A program made the position numbers and the translations under genes. 64,000 nucleotides of DNA from Actinomyces culturomici (GTDB lineage Bacteria; Actinomycetota; Actinomycetes; Actinomycetales; Actinomycetaceae). Below are positions 1 to 8,003 of this stretch, in pieces (within the stretch, counting starts at the first letter, position 1; the number at the start of each line of letters is the position of its first letter). The stretch lies in the NCBI RefSeq assembly GCF_900499005.1, contig NZ_LS991317.1, positions 251,222 through 315,221 of the forward strand, written 5' to 3'. A model generated the notes under the pieces. That model ran no database searches. It had not been told where the DNA came from and was given only the letters and a program-made list of their open reading frames with translations.

Positions 1-693
1 TCCCTACGCCGCACGCTTTCGGTGAAGTGGACCCGCCGCCTCACGCTCATCGGCATCGGCCTCGCGTGCTTCGACCAGCTCACCGGCATCAACACGGCGA
101 TGTACTACCTGCCGAAGATCCTCCACGCCGCAGGCTTCTCGACGACCGACTCGATCTCCCTCAACGTCATCACGGGCGCGGTCGCCACCGTCGGCGCGGC
201 CTTCGGCCTTTGGCTCGTCGGGCGCCTCCAGCGCCGTCACGTCGGCATTTACCAGGAATCGGGCGTCACCTTCTTCCTCTTCAGCCTCGCCCTCGTCTTC
301 GCCTTCGGAATCGCGCCCTACACGCTCGCCGACGGGACGATCTCGGCGGACATCCCGGCGTTCCTCCCCTGGCTCGTCGTCGTCCTCGTGTCCCTCTTCG
401 TCTTCGCGAAGCAGTCGGGCACGGTGAACTGGGTCCTCGTCTCGGAGATCTTCCCCTCGCGCATCCGCGGGGTCGCACAGGGCTTCGCGGTCGGGTGTGG
501 CTGGCTGATGAACGCCGTCGTCTCCTATGTGTTCCCGGTGATGATCGCCCACCTCGGCGCGGCGTGGACCTACGCAGCCTTCGGCGCGATCAACGTCGTC
601 TCCCTCTGCTTCTACCTCTTCATCGTCCCCGAGACGAAGGGGACGTCGCTCGAGCGCCTCGAGGAGTCCTTCGCCGCGAAGTACGGGGAGTGA
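1..693 (+). CDS. Sugar-porter MFS transporter, C-terminal part (5' end outside window)
   Basis: The reading frame is open from the first base, so this is the 3' part of a longer gene. The roughly 230 residues visible contain several hydrophobic segments and the sugar-porter hallmarks: a GR(L)QRRHVG-like loop after a membrane helix, an SEIFPSRIRG motif near residue 150, and the terminal PETKGTSLERLEE motif typical of XylE/GLUT-type proton-coupled sugar symporters. It should sit in the cytoplasmic membrane and import a hexose or pentose; the substrate cannot be read from this part. It converges on the TetR gene, with a strong hairpin between the two stop codons. Family assignment is secure; substrate unknown. 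Confidence 0.9.
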   Translation, partial: SLRRTLSVKWTRRLTLIGIGLACFDQLTGINTAMYYLPKILHAAGFSTTDSISLNVITGAVATVGAAFGLWLVGRLQRRHVGIYQESGVTFFLFSLALVFAFGIAPYTLADGTISADIPAFLPWLVVVLVSLFVFAKQSGTVNWVLVSEIFPSRIRGVAQGFAVGCGWLMNAVVSYVFPVMIAHLGAAWTYAAFGAINVVSLCFYLFIVPETKGTSLERLEESFAAKYGE

Positions 694-749
694 CCTCCTC
701 CCGCTCCTCCTCGTTCACGAGGCCGGGGCAGGGCGTCCATTCGAGGGGA

Positions 750-780
750 GCGGCCGGAGCCCATGGCGGGTTCCGGCCGC
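750..780. terminator. Hairpin between convergent genes
   Basis: A perfect 9-bp stem (GCGGCCGGA with TCCGGCCGC) encloses a 13-base loop and lies between two convergent stop codons. The base after the stem is T-rich only briefly (TTCG), so it is a plausible bidirectional terminator without a classical T-tract. Confidence 0.55.
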
Positions 781-811
781 TTCGTCGTGCGCGGGACGTG
801 TGCCGGGCGCG

Positions 812-1411
812 TCAGCGAGGGGCGAGGACCGTGCGGGCGATCAACGCCCACTCCTCGACCGGATCGAACCCGTCTCGGTTGCGGAGCCAGCGCAGCTGAA
901 GACCGTCCATGAGGGAGAGGACGAAGCGGGCGCGCTGCTCGGGGGGAAGGTCGAGGTCCGAGCGTACGGCGGCGAAAGAGGCGAGCACGCGCCTCTCCCT
1001 CGCTTCGAAGTAGTCGTGCGCCGGATGATCGGGCTGAAGGGCCTCGGCGTCGAGGATCGCGTAAAGGGCGACGATCTCCGGCTGCGTGGAGTTGCGCGCG
1101 ACGAGCGCCGCGCAGAAGTCGAGGAGAGGGATTTCGGGAAGGCGGTCGTAGAGCTCATCGACGGGCACTCCGAGCAGCTCGGCCAGCGCCTCTCGGTCGC
1201 GCTCGTCGCGCCGCTCGAGGACGGAGAGAAGGAGCCCTTCCTTCGTCCCGAAGTAGTGGAGGACGGCGGTGTCGCTGATACCGCACTCGCCGGCGATGTC
1301 CTGCAGGGACACGCCCCAGTAGCCGCGCTCGCCGATGAGGCGCGTCGCGACGTCGACGATCTGCGCGCGGCGCTGCTCGGCGGGAAGCCGCAGCCGTTTG
1401 GGTTTCTGCAT
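812..1411 (-). CDS. TetR-family transcriptional regulator
   Basis: A 199-residue protein, the usual TetR size. The N-terminal helix-turn-helix lies at about residues 10-55 (ISDTAVLHYFGTKEGLL is the recognition-helix region); the rest is a poorly conserved ligand-binding domain with an SLMDGLQLRWL segment typical of actinobacterial regulators of carbohydrate genes. I chose the ATG at 1411 because GAGGA lies 6 bases upstream; an in-frame GTG at 1441 would add ten residues without a ribosome site. It is transcribed away from the GH3/MFS/TauE-like operon, and the shared intergenic region has a palindrome at that operon's promoter, so it is probably its repressor. The ligand, likely a glycoside or its hydrolysis product, is inferred. 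Confidence 0.85.
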   Translation of the reverse strand: MQKPKRLRLPAEQRRAQIVDVATRLIGERGYWGVSLQDIAGECGISDTAVLHYFGTKEGLLLSVLERRDERDREALAELLGVPVDELYDRLPEIPLLDFCAALVARNSTQPEIVALYAILDAEALQPDHPAHDYFEARERRVLASFAAVRSDLDLPPEQRARFVLSLMDGLQLRWLRNRDGFDPVEEWALIARTVLAPR

Positions 1412-1492
1412 CGTGGTCCTCACTGTGTCGAGCTCATTCACCCTACGTCACTGGCTCGGGCCGAGGCGCTCCGAATCGGAATCGGAGGACCG

Positions 1493-1522
1493 TTGACATC
1501 TCGCGCACGACGGGCTTACGAT
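1493..1522 (+). promoter_or_regulatory. Promoter of the GH3-MFS operon
   Basis: TTGACA (1493-1498) and TACGAT (1517-1522) are separated by 18 bases, a good sigma-70-type match that points toward the GH3 gene starting at 1579. Confidence 0.65.
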
Positions 1523-1529
1523 CCTCGTA

Positions 1530-1547
1530 ACTTGGTAGTCACCAAGT
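1530..1547. promoter_or_regulatory. Palindromic operator, probable TetR binding site
   Basis: ACTTGGT-AGTC-ACCAAGT is a perfect 7-bp inverted repeat with a 4-base centre. It begins 8 bases after the -10 box, covering the expected transcription start, where a TetR-type repressor would block initiation. Binding by the adjacent regulator is inferred from position. Confidence 0.6.
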
Positions 1548-1578
1548 ACAAACTTACTCGATGACGAGGAGATGCGAG

Positions 1579-3804
1579 ATGTCCGCACCGACGCGGTCTC
1601 GACAGCCACTGGAGTCGGAGCCCCGTGAAGGCAGCGCGTTCGCCGACGCGGTTCGCCGCGTGCGCGGGGGCGCAGACGCTTCCGAGGAGGCGGCGCGACT
1701 CGTCGAACAGCTCGACGAACCCGAGCGCCTCGACGTGCTCACCGGCGCCGTCCCGTTCTGGGAGGGGCGCGCGAGCATCATGCACGAGGGGTACAACCAC
1801 TTCCCCTACCCCGCCGGTCGGAACGAGCACCTCGGCATCCCCGGTATCGCCTTCATCGACGGACCCCGCGGCGTCGTCGTCGGGAACGCCACCGCCTTCC
1901 CCGTCTCGATGGCCCGGGGCGCCACCTGGGACGACGCCCTCGAAGAGGAGATCGGCACCGCGATCGGCCGCGAGCTGCGCGCCTCCAAGGGCAACTTCTT
2001 CGGCGGCGTCTGCATCAACCTCCCCCGCCACCCCGCGTGGGGGCGCATTCAGGAGACCTACTCCGACCAGACCGTCCTCCTCGGCCGCATGGGAGCGGCA
2101 CTCGTCCGCGGCGTCCAACCGAACGCGATGCCCTGCGTCAAGCACTTCGCCCTCAACTCGATGGAGAACGCCCGCTTCGACGTCGACGTCCTCTGCGACG
2201 AGGCGACGCTCCATGAGGACTTCCTCCCCCACTTCAAGACCGCGATCGACGCCGGCGCCGACTCCGTCATGTGCGCGTACAACTCGATCAACGGCCACTG
2301 GGCCTCCGAGAACCGCGAACTCCTCACCGACGTCCTCCGCGAGGACTGGGGCTTCGACGGCTTCGTCGTCTCCGATTTCATTTGGGCGATCCGCGATGCC
2401 GCCGCCTCCTTGGAGGCCGGCCTGGATCTCGAGACCCCCTTCGCCCAGCTCCGCGCTCAGAATCTCCCCGCCGCCCTCGCCGAGGGCACCGCGACTGCCG
2501 CGGCGGTCGCGCGCAGCGCCGAGCGGATCGTCCGGGCCCAGCTCGACTACTACGCGCGGCGCGACGCCGCAGAACCCGATACCTCCGTCATCGCCTCGCC
2601 CGCGCACCGCGCGCTCGCGCGCCGGGCAGCCCGAGAGTCGATGGTCCTCCTGAGGAACCGTCCCGAGGGCGCCGAAAAGGTACCGGTCCTCCCCCTCGAT
2701 CGCGCCGACCTTTCGAGCCTCGCCGTCATCGGACGGATCGCCGACGTCGAGAACCTCGGCGATCACGGCTCCTCGAACGTCCATGCCTCCGAGTCCCTCA
2801 CACCAGCGGCGGGTCTTCGCGAGGCCCTTCCCGACTCCGAGGTGCGCGTCGACGACGGCTCCGACATCGAGCGGGCCGCTCGCCTCGCCGCCGACTCCGA
2901 CGCCGCCGTCGTCGTCGTCGGCTACACCTTCGCCGAGGAGGGCGAATGGGTGAACGGGCGCGTCTACGCGCGCGACGACCTCATGGGCCTCTACCCGACG
3001 CCGAAGACCGATGAGGAGCGCGCCGTCCTCACCGACATGCTCAATCGTCTCGAGGCCGCTAAGGGCAAGGCCGAGGCCGGGGGCGATCGCGCGAGTCTCG
3101 GCCTCCCCGAGTCCGACGTCGAGCTGATCCGCGCCGTCGCCGCGGCGAACCCGCGCACCGTCGTGGTCGTCGTCGCCGCCGGCGCCGTCCTCATGGCGGA
3201 TTGGATCGACCTCCCGGCCGCCGTCGTCATGGGCTGGTACTCGGGAATGGAGGGCGGACGCGCCCTCGCCGATCTCCTCCTCGGGGACGCGGACTTCACC
3301 GGCCGCATGCCCTACGCGATCCCCGCGTCCGCCGACGACCTCCCCGCCTTCGATCGCGACGCCCACGAGGTCGTCTACGACCGCTGGTACGGACAGCGCG
3401 GCATCGTCGCGAAGGGCGCCACCGCCCTCGTCCCCCTCGGATTCGGCCTCTCCTACGCGACGACCGCGATCGCCTCCGCGCACGGCTTCCTCCGCGACGC
3501 GACGCGCGCGACGCTCGCCGTCGACGTCGAGAACGCTTCCGACCGGGCGACCCGCGCCGTCGTCCAGGTCTACGGCACGCGCCTCGACGGCGAGCGGGCC
3601 GGAGAGCGCGAGCTCCTCGGATACGCGAGCCTCTCCCTCGAGCCGCTCGAGACCCGCGGCGCGACCGTCGACCTCGATCTCTCGCCGCTCGCGCACTGGG
3701 ACTCGCAGACCCGGGCCCTCGTCCTCGATCCCGGTCGCATCCGCCTCGAGGCGGCCCGCTACTGGGGCGACCCCGACGCGATCGTCCTCGACATCGACCT
3801 CTGA
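1579..3804 (+). CDS. Glycoside hydrolase family 3 beta-glycosidase
   Basis: A 741-residue cytoplasmic enzyme (no signal peptide) with the GH3 layout: N-terminal (beta/alpha)8 domain, alpha/beta sandwich from about residue 350, and C-terminal fibronectin-III-like domain. The substrate-binding CVKHF motif is near residue 195, and the catalytic nucleophile is Asp266 in VVSDF. It should release non-reducing beta-linked sugars, most often glucose, from an imported glycoside. The ATG at 1579 has GAGGAG 7 bases upstream; an ATG at 1561 in the same frame overlaps that ribosome site and is less likely. It heads an operon with an MFS importer 41 bases downstream, so import followed by cytoplasmic hydrolysis is the likely scheme. 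The exact glycoside is unknown. Confidence 0.88.
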   Translation: MSAPTRSRQPLESEPREGSAFADAVRRVRGGADASEEAARLVEQLDEPERLDVLTGAVPFWEGRASIMHEGYNHFPYPAGRNEHLGIPGIAFIDGPRGVVVGNATAFPVSMARGATWDDALEEEIGTAIGRELRASKGNFFGGVCINLPRHPAWGRIQETYSDQTVLLGRMGAALVRGVQPNAMPCVKHFALNSMENARFDVDVLCDEATLHEDFLPHFKTAIDAGADSVMCAYNSINGHWASENRELLTDVLREDWGFDGFVVSDFIWAIRDAAASLEAGLDLETPFAQLRAQNLPAALAEGTATAAAVARSAERIVRAQLDYYARRDAAEPDTSVIASPAHRALARRAARESMVLLRNRPEGAEKVPVLPLDRADLSSLAVIGRIADVENLGDHGSSNVHASESLTPAAGLREALPDSEVRVDDGSDIERAARLAADSDAAVVVVGYTFAEEGEWVNGRVYARDDLMGLYPTPKTDEERAVLTDMLNRLEAAKGKAEAGGDRASLGLPESDVELIRAVAAANPRTVVVVVAAGAVLMADWIDLPAAVVMGWYSGMEGGRALADLLLGDADFTGRMPYAIPASADDLPAFDRDAHEVVYDRWYGQRGIVAKGATALVPLGFGLSYATTAIASAHGFLRDATRATLAVDVENASDRATRAVVQVYGTRLDGERAGERELLGYASLSLEPLETRGATVDLDLSPLAHWDSQTRALVLDPGRIRLEAARYWGDPDAIVLDIDL

Positions 3805-3845
3805 TCCCCAGACCCCTTCCACCCACTCAGAATCAACGGAGAATC

Positions 3846-5120
3846 ATGAGCACCACCACCGCACCCGAGTCCGACGCCCAGTGGCGCGGCACCACCTCCG
3901 ACGAGGAGCAGCCGAAGTTCCCGGTCCGCCTCACGATCGGCCTCGCGATCGGAGCCTTCTGCTGGATCGTCGCCTACCTCGGAGCCGTCGGCGTCCTCCT
4001 CCCGGCCCGCATCGCCGAGCTCGCCCCCGACGACAAGGCCTCGGTCGTCGCCCTCAACTCGACGATCTCGATGATCGTCGCCGCCCTCGCGAACATCCTC
4101 ATCGGCGCCGGTTCCGACCTCACGCGCTCCCGCTTCGGACGGCGCACCCCGTGGATCTGGGTCGGCGCGATCGGCTCGCTGCTCTCCCTCATCGCCCTCG
4201 GCCGCGTCTCGAGCATCCCTGCCCTCCTCACCGCCTGGGCGATCTACCAGATCTTCCTCAACTCGATCATCGCACCGCTCCTCGGCACCCTCTCCGACCG
4301 CATCGCCCCGCAGTTCCGCGGGTCGGCAGCCTCCGGCTACGCGCTCGGCATCGGCGTCGGCACCGGTCTCGGCCAGGTCATCGGCGCCCAGTTCCTCGGC
4401 AATGCGGCCACCGGCTTCGTCGTCCTCGGCATCCTCACCGTCCTCGTCGCCCCGGCCGCGAGAATCTTCTTCCGCGAGTCCTCCTCGCTCCCGATGCCGA
4501 AGAAGGCCTTCGACGCCGACATGGTCCTCGACCACTTCGTCTTCGCCCGCCACAACGCCCGCGACTACTACCTCGCACTCTTCGGCAAGTTCTTCGTCAT
4601 GGTCGCGAAGTTCGCCGTTCAGGGATACGTCCTCTACATCCTCACCGACTACATGATGGTCGGCCAGGACGCGACGAAGGGCTACATCTCCGCGGTCTCC
4701 CTCATCATCATGTTCCTCGGCATCGGCATGGCGTTCCTCTCTGGCCCCATCGCCGACCGGCTCAAGATGGTGAAGCTCCCGGTCGTCATCTCCGCGCTCT
4801 TCATCGGGGCGGGCGTCTTCTCGCCCTTCCTCTCGACCTCGCCGAAGATGATCATCGTCTACGCGATCCTCGCGGGCATCGGCTTCGGCATGTTCAACGC
4901 CGTCGATCAGGCCCTCAACATCTCGGTCCTCCCGAACCCGGAGACCGCCGCGAAGGATCTCGGCATCCTCAACCTCGCGAATACGGGCGGCCAGATCGCC
5001 GGGCCGCTCGTCGCCGCGCTCGCGATCAAGGTCGTCGGCTACCACATGCTGTTCGTCGTCGCCGCCGTCGCCGCGCTCATCGCGGTCGTCCTGTTCCTCC
5101 TCATCCGCTCCGCGAAGTAA
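3846..5120 (+). CDS. MFS transporter, probable glycoside importer
   Basis: A 424-residue protein with about 12 hydrophobic segments. The loop after the second to third helix carries SDLTRSRFGRRTPWI, the signature of MFS/GPH-like sugar-cation symporters such as sucrose and melibiose carriers. The ATG at 3846 follows a CGGAGAA ribosome site. It lies between the GH3 gene and a TauE-like gene in one transcript, so its cargo is probably the GH3 substrate, a glucoside or oligosaccharide. An exporter role is possible but less likely given the glycosidase partner. Confidence 0.82.
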   Translation: MSTTTAPESDAQWRGTTSDEEQPKFPVRLTIGLAIGAFCWIVAYLGAVGVLLPARIAELAPDDKASVVALNSTISMIVAALANILIGAGSDLTRSRFGRRTPWIWVGAIGSLLSLIALGRVSSIPALLTAWAIYQIFLNSIIAPLLGTLSDRIAPQFRGSAASGYALGIGVGTGLGQVIGAQFLGNAATGFVVLGILTVLVAPAARIFFRESSSLPMPKKAFDADMVLDHFVFARHNARDYYLALFGKFFVMVAKFAVQGYVLYILTDYMMVGQDATKGYISAVSLIIMFLGIGMAFLSGPIADRLKMVKLPVVISALFIGAGVFSPFLSTSPKMIIVYAILAGIGFGMFNAVDQALNISVLPNPETAAKDLGILNLANTGGQIAGPLVAALAIKVVGYHMLFVVAAVAALIAVVLFLLIRSAK

Positions 5121-5125
5121 TCGCC

Positions 5126-5860
5126 ATGCTCGCCCTCGTCGTCGCTGCGGTCCTGTTCGGCGCGATCCTCCAGAGGGCGTCGGGCATCGGCTTCGCCGTC
5201 GTCGTCGCCCCGTTCGCGCTCATCGCGGGCGGGGCGACTCACGGTGTCATCCTCACCCAGCTCCTCGGAGCCACCTCGGCCGCGCTCACCCTCCTCAGCG
5301 TTCACCGCGATGTCGAATGGCGCGAATACGGTCGGCTGCTCCCGTCCTCGCTCCTCGGTCTCGTACTCGCAACGGCCCTCGCCGCCCGCCTGCCTGATGC
5401 GCCCGCACAGATCGTGTCCAGCGCGATCATGCTCGTCCTCCTGCTCCTGGCGCCTCGGATCGGTGCCGCCGCCTCGGTGTACCGCAACTGGAGTTCACTC
5501 TCCATCGCGGGCGCTGCCGCCGGCGCGATGACCGTACTCGCCGGAGTCGGCGCGGCGGCACTCACCGCCCTCCAGCAGGCGACGAACTGGGAGCAGTCGC
5601 GCTTCGTTGCGACGCTGCAGCCCTATCTCATCACCGTCTCGACCCTCACGGTCGGCGCGCGCCTCGCGGTCGCCCCGACCGGGTGGCCGGACTTCTCCCT
5701 CGGCGCCTGGGTCCTCATCGGGGTTGCCCTCATCCTCGGGATCCGCGCTGGCGATCTCGTCTCCCGCCGGCTCTTAGCGTCGACGGCGAAGCGGATCACC
5801 TTCATCGTCGCCCTGGTCGGCGCTGGGATCGCCCTCGTCGATGGGTTCGCGTCGCTGTGA
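5126..5860 (+). CDS. TauE/SafE-like membrane permease
   Basis: A 244-residue protein made almost entirely of hydrophobic segments (seven or eight predicted by eye). Its N-terminal LQRASGIGFAVVVAPF resembles the first repeat of the TauE/SafE (DUF81) anion-permease family, whose known members export sulfite, sulfoacetate or similar organic anions. Its start codon lies 5 bases after the MFS stop, so it is translationally linked to the glycosidase operon. A sugar operon ending in an anion permease is uncommon; it may export an aglycone or acidic by-product. Family assignment is moderately sure, function open. Confidence 0.7.
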   Translation: MLALVVAAVLFGAILQRASGIGFAVVVAPFALIAGGATHGVILTQLLGATSAALTLLSVHRDVEWREYGRLLPSSLLGLVLATALAARLPDAPAQIVSSAIMLVLLLLAPRIGAAASVYRNWSSLSIAGAAAGAMTVLAGVGAAALTALQQATNWEQSRFVATLQPYLITVSTLTVGARLAVAPTGWPDFSLGAWVLIGVALILGIRAGDLVSRRLLASTAKRITFIVALVGAGIALVDGFASL

Positions 5861-5965
5861 GGAGGGGCTGCCGCTGAGGCGCCATCGCAGAATGTGCCGC
5901 GGTATCGCACCGGACGCCTGAGGAGCGGAGCTCCGACCGAACGGTCGCCCGGCCCCACCGACGTT

Positions 5966-6304
5966 TCAGCATCCTGGACGGTACAACCCAGCATCAAGTC
6001 GACTGCCCTTCGGGGAGTCGATCTCCGACTCGATGAGTCGGCGCACCCATTTCGAGACGCTCATGTTGTCCGCCGCCGCTCGCTCCTTCAGCGCCATCTG
6101 CGTGCGCGCGCTGAGAACCACCTGGATCTTCGGGGAGTGCACCCCTTCCCCGCTCAGCGACTTCCCTCCCGGGATGAGACCGGGAGGCGGCCCGGTTCGC
6201 TCGGCTTGTTTGGCGAGCCCATCGATCATGTCGCGCGTGACTCGCTCGCCGTTGCGGTACTCGACATCGGCGTCCGGGTCGAACCGCGTGAATTCGTCCG
6301 TCAT
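5966..6304 (-). CDS. Ribbon-helix-helix (CopG/BrnA-like) antitoxin
   Basis: A 112-residue protein with an acidic N-terminus (FDPDADVEY) and a C-terminal ribbon-helix-helix at about residues 60-100: SPKIQVVLSA as the strand, then two helices ending WVRRLIESEI. This is the usual form of actinobacterial RHH antitoxins, which bind DNA with the C-terminal half and neutralise a small RelE/BrnT-like toxin. The ATG at 6304 overlaps the stop codon of an upstream frame (ATGA); an ATG at 6316 would add four residues. The toxin frame upstream looks broken, so this may be an orphan antitoxin. Confidence 0.72.
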   Translation of the reverse strand: MTDEFTRFDPDADVEYRNGERVTRDMIDGLAKQAERTGPPPGLIPGGKSLSGEGVHSPKIQVVLSARTQMALKERAAADNMSVSKWVRRLIESEIDSPKGSRLDAGLYRPGC

Positions 6305-6513
6305 CGCCGTCTCCATTCCATCGGCATCGCGTGGATGAGGATGATCGCCCCACCGTCCGTCGTTTCAGCTCCTGAGCACAAATCAACGCCCAAGTGTGCC
6401 GAGTCGAGCGGGCAGTTGTCGAGGGCACGACGAGACTCATCGTAAGTGCGCGTAAAGGAGGTCCCGGAGCTCGAGACATCTTGCGACTGCGGCGCACAGC
6501 ATCGGGCGCCGCC
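6301..6513 (-). pseudogene. Remnant of a small toxin gene paired with the RHH antitoxin
   Basis: In the frame that ends in TGA at 6301-6303 (overlapping the antitoxin ATG as ATGA) about 70 codons are open. The C-terminal part reads LDNCPLDSAHLGVDL and ends IILIHAMPMEWRRR. The I-HAMPM-R ending is typical of small BrnT/RelE-like toxins in front of RHH antitoxins. No ATG, GTG or TTG occurs in frame and two stop codons lie just upstream, so the 5' end is lost or frameshifted. I infer a decayed toxin; an alternative is a genuine gene with a sequencing error near 6430-6520. Confidence 0.42.
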
Positions 6514-6624
6514 TCACCGAAAGCATCACCTTCGCGCGTCGAGGGGATGCGTTCTCCCCTCCCGTCACACAGCACACCGCCCCAGCCTCGTCGATGAACA
6601 CCACGGCGGGCCGGCAAGCGAGGA

Positions 6625-7209
6625 TCAATCGACGACGCCAAGAAACTCCGCAACGAAACCCCCGACCGACTCCCTCTCGAGTCGAGCCAGGAGGTCCCTC
6701 ATTATCCACTTCGGGCCTTTGCGGCCCGTCCTCGCGACAATGGAACTCATCGAGCCCACGACCAATTGGGGATTGAGATCCAACAGGTCACAGAGGAACT
6801 CATCCGGATGCTGGGCGAACAGTTCACCCGGCAGCGCCGATTCTGGAAAATCCTTCAGATTAAAGGTCACGATCACGTCCGCGCGGCCACACATCGCAGC
6901 GGCGACAACATGGCGGTCATTCGGATCCGGCCCCTGCGGACTCCGCTGCTCGAATCCCTCCCACCCGACAACTCGCGCGTCGGGCAGCGCCGCATTCATC
7001 TGTCTCATCAAGCGCTTGACGTACGCGGCAGTCTCTTCAGAATCGCCCCCACGGCGCCGGCGAACTCGGGTAATCGCCCTCGCCACCTCTGACTCAATGC
7101 GCTCACTCCACAGCGGTCGGTACGCAGAGGCAGCCCCCAGCTCCAAGAGCATGTCTCGGAGGGCACTTGGCACGAGCACGCACGCATCGAGGAGCGCGGA
7201 GAACGCCAC
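6625..7209 (-). CDS. PIN-domain toxin (VapC-like ribonuclease)
   Basis: A 194-residue protein with PIN-domain landmarks: an N-terminal LLDACVLVP containing the first metal-binding Asp (residue 8), an ER-ESEV segment near residue 40 with a conserved acidic residue, DPNDRHVVAAA near residues 95-105, and VIVTFNLKDFP at the fourth conserved region. This is the PIN_3 subtype, whose members are RNA-cleaving toxins. It starts 6 bases after the stop of an HTH antitoxin gene, the standard antitoxin-toxin order. The catalytic acidic residues look intact, so the module is probably functional. Confidence 0.8.
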   Translation of the reverse strand: MAFSALLDACVLVPSALRDMLLELGAASAYRPLWSERIESEVARAITRVRRRRGGDSEETAAYVKRLMRQMNAALPDARVVGWEGFEQRSPQGPDPNDRHVVAAAMCGRADVIVTFNLKDFPESALPGELFAQHPDEFLCDLLDLNPQLVVGSMSSIVARTGRKGPKWIMRDLLARLERESVGGFVAEFLGVVD

Positions 7210-7215
7210 GCCGAT

Positions 7216-7707
7216 TCACCCCTCAGCTCGTACCTGCGCGAGAACGTCACGCATTTGAGAAGGATCGACATCGTAGGAGCCGACGGCCTGGGCGTCAGCG
7301 ACCATGTCGGCCAGCGCATCATCCGCGCGACGGCGCTGCCGCTTCTGATACCCGAGAACATCCGACAGGAACAGCCGCCGGTGACGGCGGACCTTCTCAT
7401 ACGGGATCTCCCCATCATCAAGCATCCTGATGAGCGTCGATCGAGAGATTCCGAGGAAGTCAGCGGCCTGCTGCGTCGTCATCCGCGTGTTCTGCGGAAT
7501 GACACTCACCGCAAGTCCCTGCCCCATCGCCTCCGCGACGGCCGACAGGATGTCCGCCATTTCCTTGGTCAGCTCAATCCGCTTGTCACCGAGCATGAGA
7601 CAGCGGTCGTTCGAGTTGCCCCGATGCGCAGCGACGATCTCCCCAAAACGCCCCGCAACCTCTTCATCGGGCATGTATGTGCGCTCACGGATCGCCATCT
7701 CTCCCAC
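7216..7707 (-). CDS. Excisionase-type HTH antitoxin partner of the PIN toxin
   Basis: A 163-residue protein with a MerR/excisionase-like HTH at about residues 70-115 (MTTQQAADFLGISRSTLIRMLDDGEIPYEKVRRHRR would be the full segment; key parts are QAADFLGISRSTL and IPYEKV). The acidic C-terminal tail (DDALADMVADAQAVGSYDVD) is the part expected to occupy the toxin. The frame opens with a GTG at 7707; an ATG at 7698 is an alternative. Three 9-bp direct repeats lie just upstream of its start, which fits autorepression of the pair. Confidence 0.78.
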   Translation of the reverse strand: MGEMAIRERTYMPDEEVAGRFGEIVAAHRGNSNDRCLMLGDKRIELTKEMADILSAVAEAMGQGLAVSVIPQNTRMTTQQAADFLGISRSTLIRMLDDGEIPYEKVRRHRRLFLSDVLGYQKRQRRRADDALADMVADAQAVGSYDVDPSQMRDVLAQVRAEG

Positions 7708-7729
7708 TTCACTCTCTTCTCAAGACTCG

Positions 7730-7756
7730 CTCGTTCTGCTCGTTTTGCTCGTTTTG
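7730..7756 (-). repeat. Three 9-bp direct repeats, probable operator of the PIN/HTH module
   Basis: On the + strand CTCGTTCTG is followed directly by two copies of CTCGTTTTG. The array lies between the antitoxin start and its promoter, so on the minus strand it occupies the leader or transcription start. It is a likely binding array for the HTH antitoxin. Confidence 0.6.
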
Positions 7757-7765
7757 CGCGATTCA

Positions 7766-7794
7766 AGGATAGTGGCACACTGCGCGTCACACAA
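7766..7794 (-). promoter_or_regulatory. Promoter of the PIN/HTH toxin-antitoxin operon
   Basis: Read on the minus strand, TTGTGT (7794-7789) and TATCCT (7771-7766) are separated by 17 bases and point toward the antitoxin start at 7707. Confidence 0.5.
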
Positions 7795-7911
7795 GACCTG
7801 ACCACGCGCAGCGGGGCATCCAGGGTGCCATCAGAGACTGACGAGGACGGGCCCGGAGCCCGACCAACAGTTACTGCTGGGCGCGCGCCGCTTTCGAGGG
7901 CCGTGGTGCTG

Positions 7912-7973
7912 GTGGAGGGGTTGGCGACACGAGGAGGAGGTATAGGCCCTCCATGTGTCGCCAACCCCTCCAC
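7912..7973. repeat. 19-bp perfect inverted repeat between glycerate kinase and toxin-antitoxin genes
   Basis: Arms 7912-7930 and 7955-7973 are exact reverse complements (19 bp, GTGGAGGGGTTGGCGACAC on the left), with a 24-base spacer. It lies 31 bases past the stop of the leftward glycerate kinase gene, so it could be its terminator, but it lacks a T-tract. The 296-base gap 7708-8003 otherwise holds only the toxin-antitoxin promoter and repeats. Confidence 0.6.
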
Positions 7974-8003
7974 TCGCGCGGAACAGGACTGTGGACGGCC
8001 GCC

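Noticed and set aside
1516..3822. 768-codon open frame opposite the first GH3 gene
   Set aside because: Antisense reading frames stay open in high-GC genes. The composition (Gly/Glu/Asp/Arg) and lack of family motifs mark it as a shadow; the same applies to the frames opposite the second GH3, the MFS and the permease genes.
3881..5860. Long frame running antiphase through the MFS gene before the TauE-like gene
   Set aside because: It is a GC-rich shadow frame full of Arg/Pro; only the part from the ATG at 5126 is real.
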